Shown: positions 36,707-45,150, counted from the stretch's first letter. The stretch is DNA of 64,000 nucleotides from Zeimonas sp003577305 (GCA_030263385.1 SZOX01000004.1:287075-351074); one strand, 5' to 3'. Program-made: numbers and translations. Notes: a model not told the origin generated them from the sequence alone.

Positions 36707-38103
36707 GGCGGCGGGCGGCCGACGCGGCGCACACGCCTGCCGCGGCGCCGCGCATCAGCCTGTTCTGGCGCACCTTCCTGCTGCTCGCGGCGCTGATCGG
36801 CGCCAGCCTGGGAGCGACGCTCGGCATTGCCGGCCTGCTCGATCGCACGCCGCCCGAGCAGCGCCTCGCCTGGGAAGTGGCATCGGTGGTGAATCTGACG
36901 CGCTCGGCGCTGGTGAGCGCCGAGCCCGACCGCCGTCTCGACCTGCTCGACCAGTTGGCCCACGAAGAGGGGGTGCGGGTCCTGCCGAAGGAACCCGAAG
37001 ATCGGGTCGACGACGCCGCGACCGGCTCGCGGCTTCGCGCGCTGCAGCCGCGGCTTCGGCAGCTGCTGGGCGCCGGCACGCAAGTGGCCGGGCGGGTGAA
37101 CGGGATCGATGCAGTGTGGATCAGCTTCGAGATCGACGGCGACGATTACTGGCTGATCCTGCCGCGCGCCCGGGTCGAGCGCCAGTTCGGACCGGGAATC
37201 GGCCTGCTCGGGCTGATCGCGGCCGCGCTGTCCCTGCTCGGAGCGCTGCTGATCTCGCGGCTCGTCAACCGGCCGCTCGCCGACCTGAGCCGCGCGATCG
37301 CACTGCTGAGCCGCGGCAAGCCGCCGCCGCCGCTGGCCGACGGAGGCCCGACCGAGATCGCCGCGCTGAACCGCCGCTTCAACCGGCTGGCACGCGACCT
37401 GGCCCGGCTCGACGCCGATCGCTCGCTCGCGCTGGCAGGCATCTCGCACGACATCCGCAACCCGCTCGCGCGGCTGCGCATGGAGATCGAGCTGGCGCCG
37501 CTCGACGCCGCGCAGCGCGACTCGATGGCCGAGGACATCGCGCGCATCGACCGCATCGTCGGGCAGTTCGTGCACTACGCCCGGATCGCCGAGCCGCCGC
37601 GCGCCGAGCGCGTGGACGTCGCCGCACTGCTGGCGGACCTCGCGCATGGGTACCGGGCGGCGGCCGGGGCGGGCGAACTGGCGCTGGAGATCGAGGCGGG
37701 CGAAGCACCGCACTGGATCGGCGACCCCACCGACCTGCACCGCGCGGTGGGCAACCTGATCGACAACTCGATGCGCTACGGGCGTACCTCGCCTGCCACG
37801 CCGGCGCGTGTGCAGGTGCGCGTGCGCCGCTCGGGCGGCGGCCTGTCGATCGAGGTGCGCGACGACGGCCCCGGCGTGCCGGCAGAGGACCTGAGCCGGC
37901 TGCTCGAGCCGTTTGCGCGCCTCGACGACGCACGCAGCGAGAGCGGCGGCTCGGGCCTCGGACTGGCGATCGTCGAGCGCCTGGCGCGTCGCTACGGCGG
38001 CGGTTTGCGCCTGGTCAACCTGCCCGCCGGCGGCCTGTGCGCGAGCTTGACCCTGCCCGATTACCACGGCATGGTTGAGGTCGGACCCGACCCCGTCCGA
38101 TAG
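36703..38103 (+). CDS. EnvZ-type sensor histidine kinase
   Basis: The membrane partner of the preceding regulator. In 466 residues, TM1 spans about 21-45 and a periplasmic domain about 46-163. TM2 spans 165-187 and is followed by a HAMP domain with NRPLADLSRAI. The phospho-acceptor His249 lies in AGISHDIRNPLARLR, the EnvZ-like H box. N, G1 and G2 boxes of the ATPase are NLIDNSMRYG, DDGPGVP and GSGLGLAIVERLARRYGG. The signal sensed is not evident. It is translationally coupled to ompR by the ATGA overlap. Confidence 0.92.
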   Translation: MRRRAADAAHTPAAAPRISLFWRTFLLLAALIGASLGATLGIAGLLDRTPPEQRLAWEVASVVNLTRSALVSAEPDRRLDLLDQLAHEEGVRVLPKEPEDRVDDAATGSRLRALQPRLRQLLGAGTQVAGRVNGIDAVWISFEIDGDDYWLILPRARVERQFGPGIGLLGLIAAALSLLGALLISRLVNRPLADLSRAIALLSRGKPPPPLADGGPTEIAALNRRFNRLARDLARLDADRSLALAGISHDIRNPLARLRMEIELAPLDAAQRDSMAEDIARIDRIVGQFVHYARIAEPPRAERVDVAALLADLAHGYRAAAGAGELALEIEAGEAPHWIGDPTDLHRAVGNLIDNSMRYGRTSPATPARVQVRVRRSGGGLSIEVRDDGPGVPAEDLSRLLEPFARLDDARSESGGSGLGLAIVERLARRYGGGLRLVNLPAGGLCASLTLPDYHGMVEVGPDPVR

Positions 38104-38112
38104 CTGAAGGCA

Positions 38113-38160
38113 ATCAATTGCATTTGGATATCCAATTGGAGTTTCCAATCGAACGTTGAT
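38113..38160. promoter_or_regulatory. Nested inverted repeats upstream of rubrerythrin (operator candidate)
   Basis: In an AT-rich island, TTGGATATCCAA (38124-38135) is a perfect 12-bp palindrome. It overlaps CCAATTGG (38132-38139) and a TTGGA-3-TCCAA repeat (38136-38148). The whole is framed by ATCAA (38113-38117) and TTGAT (38156-38160). Two or three half-sites of the form TTGGA/TCCAA at this spacing suggest a dimeric repressor or activator site controlling the oxidative-stress protein downstream. The regulator is not identified. Confidence 0.5.
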
Positions 38161-38239
38161 ACATTCGATCGGGCCGGCCGCCGTGCTGCGTGCGGCCGAG
38201 AGCATCCTCCGACCCACCCTTTCGAAAAAGGAGACTTCC

Positions 38240-38659
38240 ATGCCCAGCCTCAAAGGCACGAAGACCCACCAGAACCTGAAGGATGCATTCGCCGGCGAGA
38301 GCCAGGCGAACCGCCGCTACCTGTACTTCGCCAACAAGGCCGACGTCGAGGGCCAGCCGGAAATCGCCGCGCTGTTCCGTTCGACCGCCGAGGGCGAGAC
38401 CGGCCACGCGCACGGCCACCTCGACTACCTGGCCGAAGTGGGCGATCCGGCCACCGACATGCCGATCGGCACCTCGCAGGCCAACCTGAAGTCGGCAGTC
38501 GCGGGCGAGACGCACGAGTACACCGACATGTACCCGGGCATGGCCAAGGCCGCGCGCGAGGAAGGCTTCGACGAGATCGCCGACTGGTTCGAGACGCTCG
38601 CCAAGGCCGAGCGCTCCCACGCGAACAAGTTCGCGAAGGCCCTCGAGACGCTGGGCTGA
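38240..38659 (+). CDS. Rubrerythrin family diiron protein without rubredoxin domain
   Basis: A 139-residue four-helix-bundle diiron protein, likely a peroxidase or oxygen-protection protein. The four Glu-bearing helices are visible as FAGESQANRRY, AEGETGHAHGH, VAGETHEYTDM and AKAERSHANKF. The C-terminal rubredoxin FeS4 domain of classical rubrerythrin is absent, so an external electron donor is needed. AAGGAGA stands 5 nt before the ATG. It is a single-gene transcript, ended by the strong terminator at 38709-38739. Confidence 0.93.
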   Translation: MPSLKGTKTHQNLKDAFAGESQANRRYLYFANKADVEGQPEIAALFRSTAEGETGHAHGHLDYLAEVGDPATDMPIGTSQANLKSAVAGETHEYTDMYPGMAKAAREEGFDEIADWFETLAKAERSHANKFAKALETLG

Positions 38660-38708
38660 CACCGGCGGGCCGGGCGCCCTGGTGCGCCTGCGGCCTGCGA
38701 AGACGCGA

Positions 38709-38739
38709 GGGGAGCTCCGGAACCTGGAGCTCCCCTTTT
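38709..38739 (+). terminator. Strong intrinsic terminator after rubrerythrin
   Basis: GGGGAGCTCC (38709-38718) pairs perfectly with GGAGCTCCCC (38726-38735) around a 7-nt loop, followed by TTTT. It separates the rubrerythrin gene from the Fe-S/DUF3501 pair. Confidence 0.92.
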
Positions 38740-38787
38740 CATTCATTCACGCTGCCCCGCCCGCGCGCCGGGCATCTGCCGGGAACC

Positions 38788-40149
38788 ATGATGACTGCAC
38801 GCGAAGGTTCGCTCGAAGCCCCCACCCGCCATCCGCTCGACTGGAAGAATCCGGAGTTCTACGAGGAGGCGAAGGCGCTCGACGAGATGGAGCGCGTCTT
38901 CGACATCTGCCACGGCTGCCGGCGCTGCCTGAGCCTGTGCAACGCCTTCCCGACGCTGTTCGACCTGGTCGACGAGTCGGCGAGCGGCGAGGTCGACGGC
39001 GTCGACCGCAAGGACTACTGGAAAGTGGTCGACCAGTGCTACCTGTGCGACCTGTGCTTCATGACGAAGTGCCCGTACGTGCCGCCGCACACCTGGAACG
39101 TCGATTTCCCGCACCTGATGCTGCGCGGCAAGGCCATCCAGTTCCGCGCAGGCACGCCGACGCGTTTTCGCGACGTGCAGCTCTCGTCGACCGACCGCAA
39201 CGGCACGCTGGCCGGCATTCCGGTGGTGGTGCAGGCGGTCAACGCACTGAGCCGCAACAAGACCGCGCGCAAGCTCGGCGAGCGCGCGATCGGCGTGCAC
39301 CGCGACGCCTGGCTGCCGGCGTTCACCAGCGACAAGTTCCGCGCCTACGCCGCCCCGTCGAAGCCGCACCCGGTGCGCGACGGCGAACGCACGCCCGGCA
39401 AGGTGGCGATCTACGCCACCTGCTACGTCAACTACAACGAGCCCGGCATCGGCCACGACCTGGCCGCGGTCCTCGACCACAACGCGATTCCGTACGTGCT
39501 GGCCGAGAAGGAAGCCTGCTGCGGGATGCCCAAGCTCGAGCTCGGCGACCTCGAGTCGGTCGCCGCGCTGAAGGAGAAGAACATCCCGGCGCTGGCGAAG
39601 CTCGCACGCGCCGGCTACGCGATCCTCGCCCCGATCCCGTCGTGCGCGCTGATGTTCAAGCAGGAACTGCCGATGCTGTATCCGGAAGACGCCGACGTCC
39701 GGGCGGTGCAGGAAGCGATGTTCGACCCGTTCGAATACCTGGTGCTTCGCGCGAAGGACGGGCTGCTGAAGACCGACTTCCCCACCCCGCTCGGCAGGGT
39801 CTCCTGGCACGTGGCCTGCCACCAGCGGGTGCAGAACGTCGGCCAGAAGACGCGCGAACTGTTGCAGATGGTGCCCGGCACGAAACTGAACACCGTAGAA
39901 CGCTGCTCGGGGCACGCCGGCACCTGGGGCGTGAAGAAGGAGTTCCACGAGATCGCGATGAAGATCGGCAAGCCGGTGTTCCGCCAGATGGCCGAACACC
40001 CGGAAGGCGAGCCCGACTGGATCGCGTCCGACTGCCAGCTCGCCGGGCACCACATCGAGCAGGGCATGACCGCGGCCGGGCGTGCGATCGCGGGCAAGCT
40101 CGCGCATCCGCTCACGCTGCTGCGGATCGCTTACGGATTGAATCGTTGA
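38788..40149 (+). CDS. GlpC/HdrD-like iron-sulfur oxidoreductase
   Basis: A 453-residue protein with two N-terminal [4Fe-4S] motifs (CHGCRRCLSLC near residue 41; CYLCDLCFMTKC near 90) and two C-terminal CCG-type domains. The first CCG site is intact (ATCYVNY ... ACCGMPKLELG). The second reads CHQR ... ERCSGHAGTWG, where the CC is replaced by CS. This architecture is shared by GlpC and the HdrD/CCG reductases, which pass electrons to or from a membrane or thiol partner. No GlpA/GlpB or quinone reductase subunit is adjacent. The DUF3501 gene starts 14 nt later. Confidence 0.88.
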   Translation: MMTAREGSLEAPTRHPLDWKNPEFYEEAKALDEMERVFDICHGCRRCLSLCNAFPTLFDLVDESASGEVDGVDRKDYWKVVDQCYLCDLCFMTKCPYVPPHTWNVDFPHLMLRGKAIQFRAGTPTRFRDVQLSSTDRNGTLAGIPVVVQAVNALSRNKTARKLGERAIGVHRDAWLPAFTSDKFRAYAAPSKPHPVRDGERTPGKVAIYATCYVNYNEPGIGHDLAAVLDHNAIPYVLAEKEACCGMPKLELGDLESVAALKEKNIPALAKLARAGYAILAPIPSCALMFKQELPMLYPEDADVRAVQEAMFDPFEYLVLRAKDGLLKTDFPTPLGRVSWHVACHQRVQNVGQKTRELLQMVPGTKLNTVERCSGHAGTWGVKKEFHEIAMKIGKPVFRQMAEHPEGEPDWIASDCQLAGHHIEQGMTAAGRAIAGKLAHPLTLLRIAYGLNR

Positions 40150-40163
40150 AGGAAACCACGATC

Positions 40164-40748
40164 ATGGCAAAGGTGACCCGCGAATCGCTGATGACGCTCG
40201 AGGCCTACGCGAAGGCGCGGCCCGAGTTCCGGCGCAAGGTGATGGAGCACAAGAAGAACCGCAAGGTGGCGCTGGGCGAGCACGTCACGCTCCTCTTCGA
40301 GGACGAACTCACGGTGCGCTACCAGATCCAGGAGATGCTGCGCATCGAGAGAATCTTCGAGGAGGAGGCCATCGGGCACGAACTCGAAACCTATAATCCG
40401 CTGATCCCCGACGGCCGCAACTTCAAGGCGACGATGCTGATCGAGTACGCGGACGTCGAGGTGCGGCGCCGCGAACTGGCGCGCCTGCGCAACGTCGAAG
40501 ATCGCCTCTGGGTGCAGGTCGAGGGCGCGCCGCGCGTCTACGCGATCGCCGACGAGGATCTCGACCGCGAGGACGAGGAAAAGACTTCGGCGGTACACTT
40601 CGTCCGGTTCGAGCTCACCGACGCAATGGCCGCCGCGCTGCGTGGCGGGGCTGCGCTGTCGGTCGGCGTCGATCACGAGAACTACCGCGCCGAGGCGAAC
40701 CCGCTGCCGGCTGCGGTGCGCGACGCGCTGGTGGCCGGCCTCGACTGA
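40164..40748 (+). CDS. DUF3501 family protein
   Basis: A 194-residue soluble protein of unknown function. Conserved-looking segments are LEAYAKARPEFRRKVMEHKK, LFEDELTVRYQIQEMLRIERIF (including several Glu/His-free acidic helices), YNPLIPDGRNFKATMLIEY and VHFVRFELTD. Genes of this family regularly follow the CCG-domain Fe-S protein seen just upstream and are often near rubrerythrin, which suggests one redox or metal-handling process. The biochemical role is not established. GAAGGA lies upstream of the ATG. Confidence 0.85.
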   Translation: MAKVTRESLMTLEAYAKARPEFRRKVMEHKKNRKVALGEHVTLLFEDELTVRYQIQEMLRIERIFEEEAIGHELETYNPLIPDGRNFKATMLIEYADVEVRRRELARLRNVEDRLWVQVEGAPRVYAIADEDLDREDEEKTSAVHFVRFELTDAMAAALRGGAALSVGVDHENYRAEANPLPAAVRDALVAGLD

Positions 40749-40795
40749 GGCGCGGCCCGCGGCGCGATCACCAGCCCCTTCGACGGAACCCCGAG

Positions 40796-41923
40796 ATGCC
40801 CGGCCTGCGCCCCGAAGTCGATCCCGACGGACTGCTCGAATACTCGGTGGTCTACACCGACCGCACCCTGAACCACATGTCGCAGCGCTTCCAGGGCGTG
40901 ATGCGCGACATCTCCGCGGTGCTCCGCGAAGCCTACCGGGCCGGCATGGCGATCGTGGTCCCGGGCAGCGGCACCTTCGGCATGGAGGCGGTGGCCCGGC
41001 AGTTCGCCACCGGACGCAAGGTGCTCGTGATCCGCAACGGCTGGTTCAGTTATCGCTGGACGCAGATGTTCGAGATGGGTGCAATCCCGTCGGGCTCCAC
41101 CGTGCTCGCTGCGCGGCCTTCGCAACCGGGCAGGCAGGCGCCGTTCGCGCCCGCCCCGCTCGACGAAGTGCTTGCGGCGATCGAGCGCGAGCGCCCCGAC
41201 CTGGTCTTCGCGCCTCACGTCGAGACCGCGTCGGGCCTGATCCTTCCCGAGCCCTACCTGCGTGCAGTGGGCGACGCGACGCGCGCAGTCGGCGGGTTGT
41301 TCGTGCTCGACTGCATCGCCTCGGGCGCGATCTGGGTCGACATGGCCGCCACCGGCATCGACGTGCTGATCAGCGCACCGCAGAAAGGCTGGAGCGGCCC
41401 CTCGTGCTGCGCACTGGTGATGCTGGGCGAGCGCGCGCGCGAGCGCATCGAGCACACCCGCTCCACCAGCTTCGCCTGCGACCTGCGCAAGTGGCTGCAG
41501 ATCATGCAAACCTACGAAAGCGGCGGCCACGGCTACCACGCGACCCTACCCACCGAGTCGCTCGTGCGGGTGCGCGACGCGATGCTGGAGACGCAGCGTT
41601 TCGGCTTCGACCAGGCCCGCAGCGCGCAGCAGGAACTCGGCGACCGGGTGCGCGCAGTGCTCGCGGCGCGGGGTTTCCCCAGCGTCGCGGCGGCCGGGTT
41701 CGAGGCGCCCGGAGTGGTGGTCGCCTACACCGACGACCCGGAGATCCATTCAGGCCGCAAGCTGGCCGAGCAGGGCCTGCAGATCGCCGCGGGTGTGCCC
41801 TTGCAGTGCGGCGAGCCGGACGATTTCCGCACCTTCCGGATCGGCCTGTTCGGACTGGACAAACTGCAGAACGTCGAGCGCACCGTGCAGGTGCTCGACG
41901 AGGCGTTCGCGCGCGCGCTCTGA
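40796..41923 (+). CDS. Class V PLP aminotransferase (alanine-glyoxylate / serine-glyoxylate type)
   Basis: A 375-residue PLP enzyme of the SGAT/AGAT subgroup. The cofactor Lys197 is in ISAPQKGWSGP. PGSGTFGMEAVARQ is the N-terminal substrate-binding loop, and FVLDCIASGAIWVDMAATGIDV holds the PLP-ring Asp. The C-terminal FRIGLFGLDKLQNVERTV is typical. The amino donor and acceptor cannot be fixed from sequence. It lies 47 bp after DUF3501 on the same strand, possibly in one transcript. Confidence 0.88.
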   Translation: MPGLRPEVDPDGLLEYSVVYTDRTLNHMSQRFQGVMRDISAVLREAYRAGMAIVVPGSGTFGMEAVARQFATGRKVLVIRNGWFSYRWTQMFEMGAIPSGSTVLAARPSQPGRQAPFAPAPLDEVLAAIERERPDLVFAPHVETASGLILPEPYLRAVGDATRAVGGLFVLDCIASGAIWVDMAATGIDVLISAPQKGWSGPSCCALVMLGERARERIEHTRSTSFACDLRKWLQIMQTYESGGHGYHATLPTESLVRVRDAMLETQRFGFDQARSAQQELGDRVRAVLAARGFPSVAAAGFEAPGVVVAYTDDPEIHSGRKLAEQGLQIAAGVPLQCGEPDDFRTFRIGLFGLDKLQNVERTVQVLDEAFARAL

Positions 41924-41981
41924 CGCCGGCGGGCGGGCGGCGGCCGCTCCGCTCATGCGGCGTCGCGCAGGCGTGCCGGCG

Positions 41982-42671
41982 TCAGCCCAGGGCGATCCGC
42001 AGCGCGCGGTCGATCCGCGCAGCCCACTCCAGGGCATCGATTCCCGAAGCGCCGGGTGCCTCGTCACAGGCCGCGGTCAGTCGTTCGAGCCGCGCTGCGT
42101 CGGCCGGCGTGCCCAGCGCATCGCAAAGCATTCGCCAGTCGGGCCGCGAAACCAGCGTGCCGGCCGAGAAGGCGACGCCGCCGCGGCGGCGCTGCTGCGC
42201 CAGGCCGGTGAGCTTGCGGCCCGCCGCATCCGTCACTTCCCAGGGTGACAGGGAACCGAAACAGGCCCAGCGAACCGCATCGGCCGCGGCCTGGCTGCCT
42301 GCCGGCTGCGGGACCACTTCGCGGGCATCGACGCCGGCCTCCTGCATCAGTTGCGCGTGCAGTTCACCCAGCCAGCGATAACTGGCGACCAGCCCGCCGG
42401 CGAGCAGCCGATGCCCGGGCGGCAGCACGACGCTCGCACCGACCATCCAGGGCCCTGCCAGCACCGCGCCACCACCGGACGGCCGCACGCTGACGGGTAC
42501 ACCGGGCGGCGCGCGCCGCGCGACCTCTTCGTGCAATGCGCGCTGCGAACAACCCAGCACGATCTCGGCCGCCGGATAGAGCCAGACGCGCCACTGTACC
42601 GCCGTGACGGGCGCACCGAGCACGCCCGCAACCCAGGCATGCTCGTCGGCGATCGTCGCGGCCACCCGCAT
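41982..42671 (-). CDS. Lipoate-protein ligase A family protein
   Basis: A 229-residue LplA/LipB-fold ligase. The lipoyl-AMP-binding loop is RPSGGGAVLAGPWMVGASVVLPPG, and the catalytic Lys lies in AAGRKLTGLAQQRRRGGVAF. It lacks the C-terminal accessory domain of E. coli LplA. The ATG directly abuts the stop of the lipoyl-domain gene (TGA-ATG), so the likely substrate is that small protein. It could be a true ligase, a lipoyl transferase, or a non-catalytic helper. Confidence 0.85.
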   Translation of the reverse strand: MRVAATIADEHAWVAGVLGAPVTAVQWRVWLYPAAEIVLGCSQRALHEEVARRAPPGVPVSVRPSGGGAVLAGPWMVGASVVLPPGHRLLAGGLVASYRWLGELHAQLMQEAGVDAREVVPQPAGSQAAADAVRWACFGSLSPWEVTDAAGRKLTGLAQQRRRGGVAFSAGTLVSRPDWRMLCDALGTPADAARLERLTAACDEAPGASGIDALEWAARIDRALRIALG

Positions 42672-42923
42672 TCAGCGCGACTCGCGCAGCGTGCCGATCG
42701 GCACGCCGCGCGCGAAAGTCTCTCCTGCGGCCACCAGGATGCGCTCGAGCACGCCGTCGGCGGGCGCCGTGACTTCGAACGTGGTCTTGACCAGCACGAC
42801 CGAGACCAACGGCTGCCCGGCGCGCACCGGCTCGCCTTCCGTGACCAGCCAGCGATCGACCAGCGCCTCGGTGCCCTCCTCGACGTCCTTCCAGACAGCG
42901 TCGTCGAGCGTGATCGCGGTCAT
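42672..42923 (-). CDS. Stand-alone lipoyl (biotinyl/lipoyl-attachment) domain protein
   Basis: An 83-residue protein consisting of only one lipoyl-type domain. The hairpin with the modifiable Lys reads VVLVKTTFEVTAP, where most lipoyl domains have DKA; VRAGQPL and the Gly before the C-terminal strand fit the fold. The usual E2 peripheral-subunit-binding and acyltransferase domains are absent and no other E2 is nearby. The ATG at 42923 overlaps the E1 beta stop (ATGA); an in-frame upstream start would add 11 residues inside E1 beta. It probably carries the acyl group made by the E1 pair. Confidence 0.87.
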   Translation of the reverse strand: MTAITLDDAVWKDVEEGTEALVDRWLVTEGEPVRAGQPLVSVVLVKTTFEVTAPADGVLERILVAAGETFARGVPIGTLRESR

Positions 42924-43960
42924 GCGGGCATCGCCTGCACGGATCTGGTGCGACACAACTCCCGGGCGGCCTCCACGATCGACTCGACCTGCGGAATCAC
43001 GAAGCGCTCGAGCGGCCGGCTGTAGGGAATCGGCACGTCGGGCACCGCCAGGCGCCTGACCGGTGCACGCAGCCGCACCGTATCGAGATTCTCGGCGACG
43101 ATCGCCGCGATTTCGCCGGTGAGGCCGAAGCTCAGGTAGTCCTCGTCGACCACCAGCAGGCGACCGGTCTTCGCGACCGACTTCAGCACCGCCTGGCGAT
43201 CGAGCGGCACCAGCGTGCGCAGGTCGATCACTTCGGTTTCAATGCCCTCGCGCCCGAGCTCGGCGGCGGCCAGCGCCGCCTTGTGCACCATCTGGCTGAG
43301 CGTGACGATCGTCAGGTCGGCGCCCTGACGCACCACGCGCGCCTGCCCGAAGGGAATCGTGTAGGGCTCCTGCGGCACCTCGGTGGTGCTTCCCTCGAAA
43401 TAGGCCATCCAGGGCAACCCCATGATCCCCTTGTGGAACATGAACATCACCGGGTTGTCGTCGCGGATCGACTCGATCATCAGCCCCTTCGCATCGTGGG
43501 CGTTCGACGGTACGACCACCTTCAGCCCGGGCAGGTGCGCGAAGGTGCCGAACAGGCACTGCGAGTGCTGCGCGGCATCGTTGTAGCCGCCTCCGACCGC
43601 GGTCATCAGCACCACCGGCAGCCGGATGTTGCCGCCCGCCATGTAGGTGTTCTTCGCCAGGTGGTTGTAGATCTGGTCCATGCAGACGCCGAAGAAGTCG
43701 ACGAACATCAGTTCGGCGATCGGACGCATGCCGGTGGCGGCCGCGCCGGTGGCCGCGCCGATGAACGCGGTCTCGGAAATCGGCGTATCCATGATCCGCT
43801 CTGGGCCGAAGCGGTCGAGCAGGCCGGCGGTCGCGCCGAAGATTCCTCCGTAGCGGCCGATGTCCTCGCCCATCACGAAGACGCTCGGATCGCGTTCCAT
43901 CTCCTGTGCGATCGCTTCGGAGATCGCCTGGGCCATCGTCAGCGTGCGTGATTCGCTCAT
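42920..43960 (-). CDS. 2-oxoacid dehydrogenase E1 component, beta subunit (AcoB/PdhB type)
   Basis: The pyrimidine-binding half of a thiamine-diphosphate E1, 346 residues. It shows LTMAQAISEAIAQEMERDPSVFVMGEDIG, DTPISETAFIGAATGAA (with the ThDP-activating Glu), MFVDFFGVCMDQIYNHLAK, and the C-terminal EVIDLRTLVPLDRQAVL domain. It follows E1 alpha by 22 bp and is coupled to the lipoyl-domain gene by ATGA. Pyruvate, acetoin and branched-chain 2-oxoacids are all possible substrates. Confidence 0.92.
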   Translation of the reverse strand: MSESRTLTMAQAISEAIAQEMERDPSVFVMGEDIGRYGGIFGATAGLLDRFGPERIMDTPISETAFIGAATGAAATGMRPIAELMFVDFFGVCMDQIYNHLAKNTYMAGGNIRLPVVLMTAVGGGYNDAAQHSQCLFGTFAHLPGLKVVVPSNAHDAKGLMIESIRDDNPVMFMFHKGIMGLPWMAYFEGSTTEVPQEPYTIPFGQARVVRQGADLTIVTLSQMVHKAALAAAELGREGIETEVIDLRTLVPLDRQAVLKSVAKTGRLLVVDEDYLSFGLTGEIAAIVAENLDTVRLRAPVRRLAVPDVPIPYSRPLERFVIPQVESIVEAARELCRTRSVQAMPA

Positions 43961-43982
43961 GATCGCTGTCTCCCTGCCAGTC

Positions 43983-44990
43983 TCAGACGAACACGTCGGC
44001 CAGCGCGTCGGCGGCCGCCGGGTATGCGGCGCTGCGCGCGAACGCGTAGGCTTCGTCGACGCGTGCACGGGCGCGCGCCTCGACGGCCGTGCGCTGCGCG
44101 TCGTCGAGCAGCTTCTGTGCCTGCAGTTGCGCGGCGAGCCGCAGAATCGGGTCGTTGGCGCGCAGCTTCGCCACCTCGTCTTTCGGCCGGTAGACCTCGG
44201 CATCACCCTGGAAGTGGCCGAGGTAGCGATCGGTGCGCACCTCGATCAGGGTCGGTCCGCCGCCGCCGCGGGCGTGCTCGACGGCCGCGCCGGCCGCTTC
44301 CCAGACCTCGACCGCGTCGTTGTTCGGCACGTGCACGCCGGGCATCCCGTAGGCGCTCGCCCGATCGGAGATCTTCTCGATCGATGCGGCCGCGGGCTTG
44401 GGCACCGAAATCGCCCAGTAGTTGTCCTCGCAGACGAACACCACCGGCAGCTTCCACAGCGCCGCGAGGTTCAGCGACTCGTGGAACGAACCCTGGTTCG
44501 CCGCACCCTCGCCGAAGAACGCCACGGCAACCCAGTCGCGCCCGAGCTTCTTCGCCGCCAGCGCCGCGCCGCAGGCCGGCGGCAGGCTCGCGCCGATGAT
44601 GCCGCTGCAACTGAAGCGGTGTTCCGGGTCGAACAGGTGCATGTGCCCGCCCTTGCCCTTGCCCAGGCCAGCCGCCTTGCCGAACATCTCGGCGGTCATC
44701 CGGTCGAGCGGCACGCCCTTGGCGATCGCGAAGTGGTGCGGCCGGTGGGTGCCGACCACCGTGTCTTCCTTCTTCAGGTGCGCGCAGACGCCCACCGCCA
44801 CCGGTTCCTGGCCGGCCGCGAGGTGCATCTCGCCGGGCACCGGTCCGGAGCCGATGTCGAAGGCCAGCCCCTTCTGGATCTTCGGCGGCAGCTTGCCTTC
44901 GAGGTAGACGTTGACCATCGTCTCCTCGTAGTAGCGGATCTCCACCATCTTCTCGTACATCCAGAGCAGCGATTCATTGCGCTCACGCAT
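43983..44990 (-). CDS. 2-oxoacid dehydrogenase E1 component, alpha subunit (AcoA/PdhA type)
   Basis: The diphosphate-binding half of the E1. The 335 residues include THRPHHFAIAKGV, GKGKGGHMHLFD, the ThDP motif FFGEGAANQGSFHESLNLAALWKLPVVFVCEDN and YGMPGVHVPNNDAVEVW. It resembles acetoin or pyruvate dehydrogenase E1 alpha. The ATG at 44990 has an excellent GGAGGAG; an upstream GTG-like extension adds residues unlike the family. It is the first gene of a four-gene unit with E1 beta, lipoyl domain and lipoate ligase. A palindrome at 45061-45074 precedes it. Confidence 0.92.
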   Translation of the reverse strand: MRERNESLLWMYEKMVEIRYYEETMVNVYLEGKLPPKIQKGLAFDIGSGPVPGEMHLAAGQEPVAVGVCAHLKKEDTVVGTHRPHHFAIAKGVPLDRMTAEMFGKAAGLGKGKGGHMHLFDPEHRFSCSGIIGASLPPACGAALAAKKLGRDWVAVAFFGEGAANQGSFHESLNLAALWKLPVVFVCEDNYWAISVPKPAAASIEKISDRASAYGMPGVHVPNNDAVEVWEAAGAAVEHARGGGGPTLIEVRTDRYLGHFQGDAEVYRPKDEVAKLRANDPILRLAAQLQAQKLLDDAQRTAVEARARARVDEAYAFARSAAYPAAADALADVFV

Positions 44991-45060
44991 GATCTCCTCC
45001 TTCGCGGGCACGACACTCTTTGCCTGAACGATACCAATACGCCACCTGCGCATCGACCGG

Positions 45061-45074
45061 TTGACCCGGGTCAA
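45061..45074. promoter_or_regulatory. Perfect 14-bp palindrome upstream of the E1 operon
   Basis: TTGACCCGGGTCAA is a perfect palindrome 71 bp before the E1 alpha start codon. It is a plausible operator for a dimeric regulator; TTGACC on either strand could also be read as a -35. No matching -10 at 16-18 nt was found. Confidence 0.4.
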
Positions 45075-45150
45075 TGCGCCTGGCGATCGGCAGGGCGGGG
45101 AAATCGATGCCGCCGGGGCGCGCAGGCACCCCGGCGGGAGGCAAGCCCGG

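Noticed and set aside
44991..45074. Sigma54 promoter for the E1 (acetoin dehydrogenase-like) operon
   Set aside because: No GG-N10-GC core with TGGCAC/TTGC context is present; a TGGCGTATTGG stretch does not keep the -12 GC.
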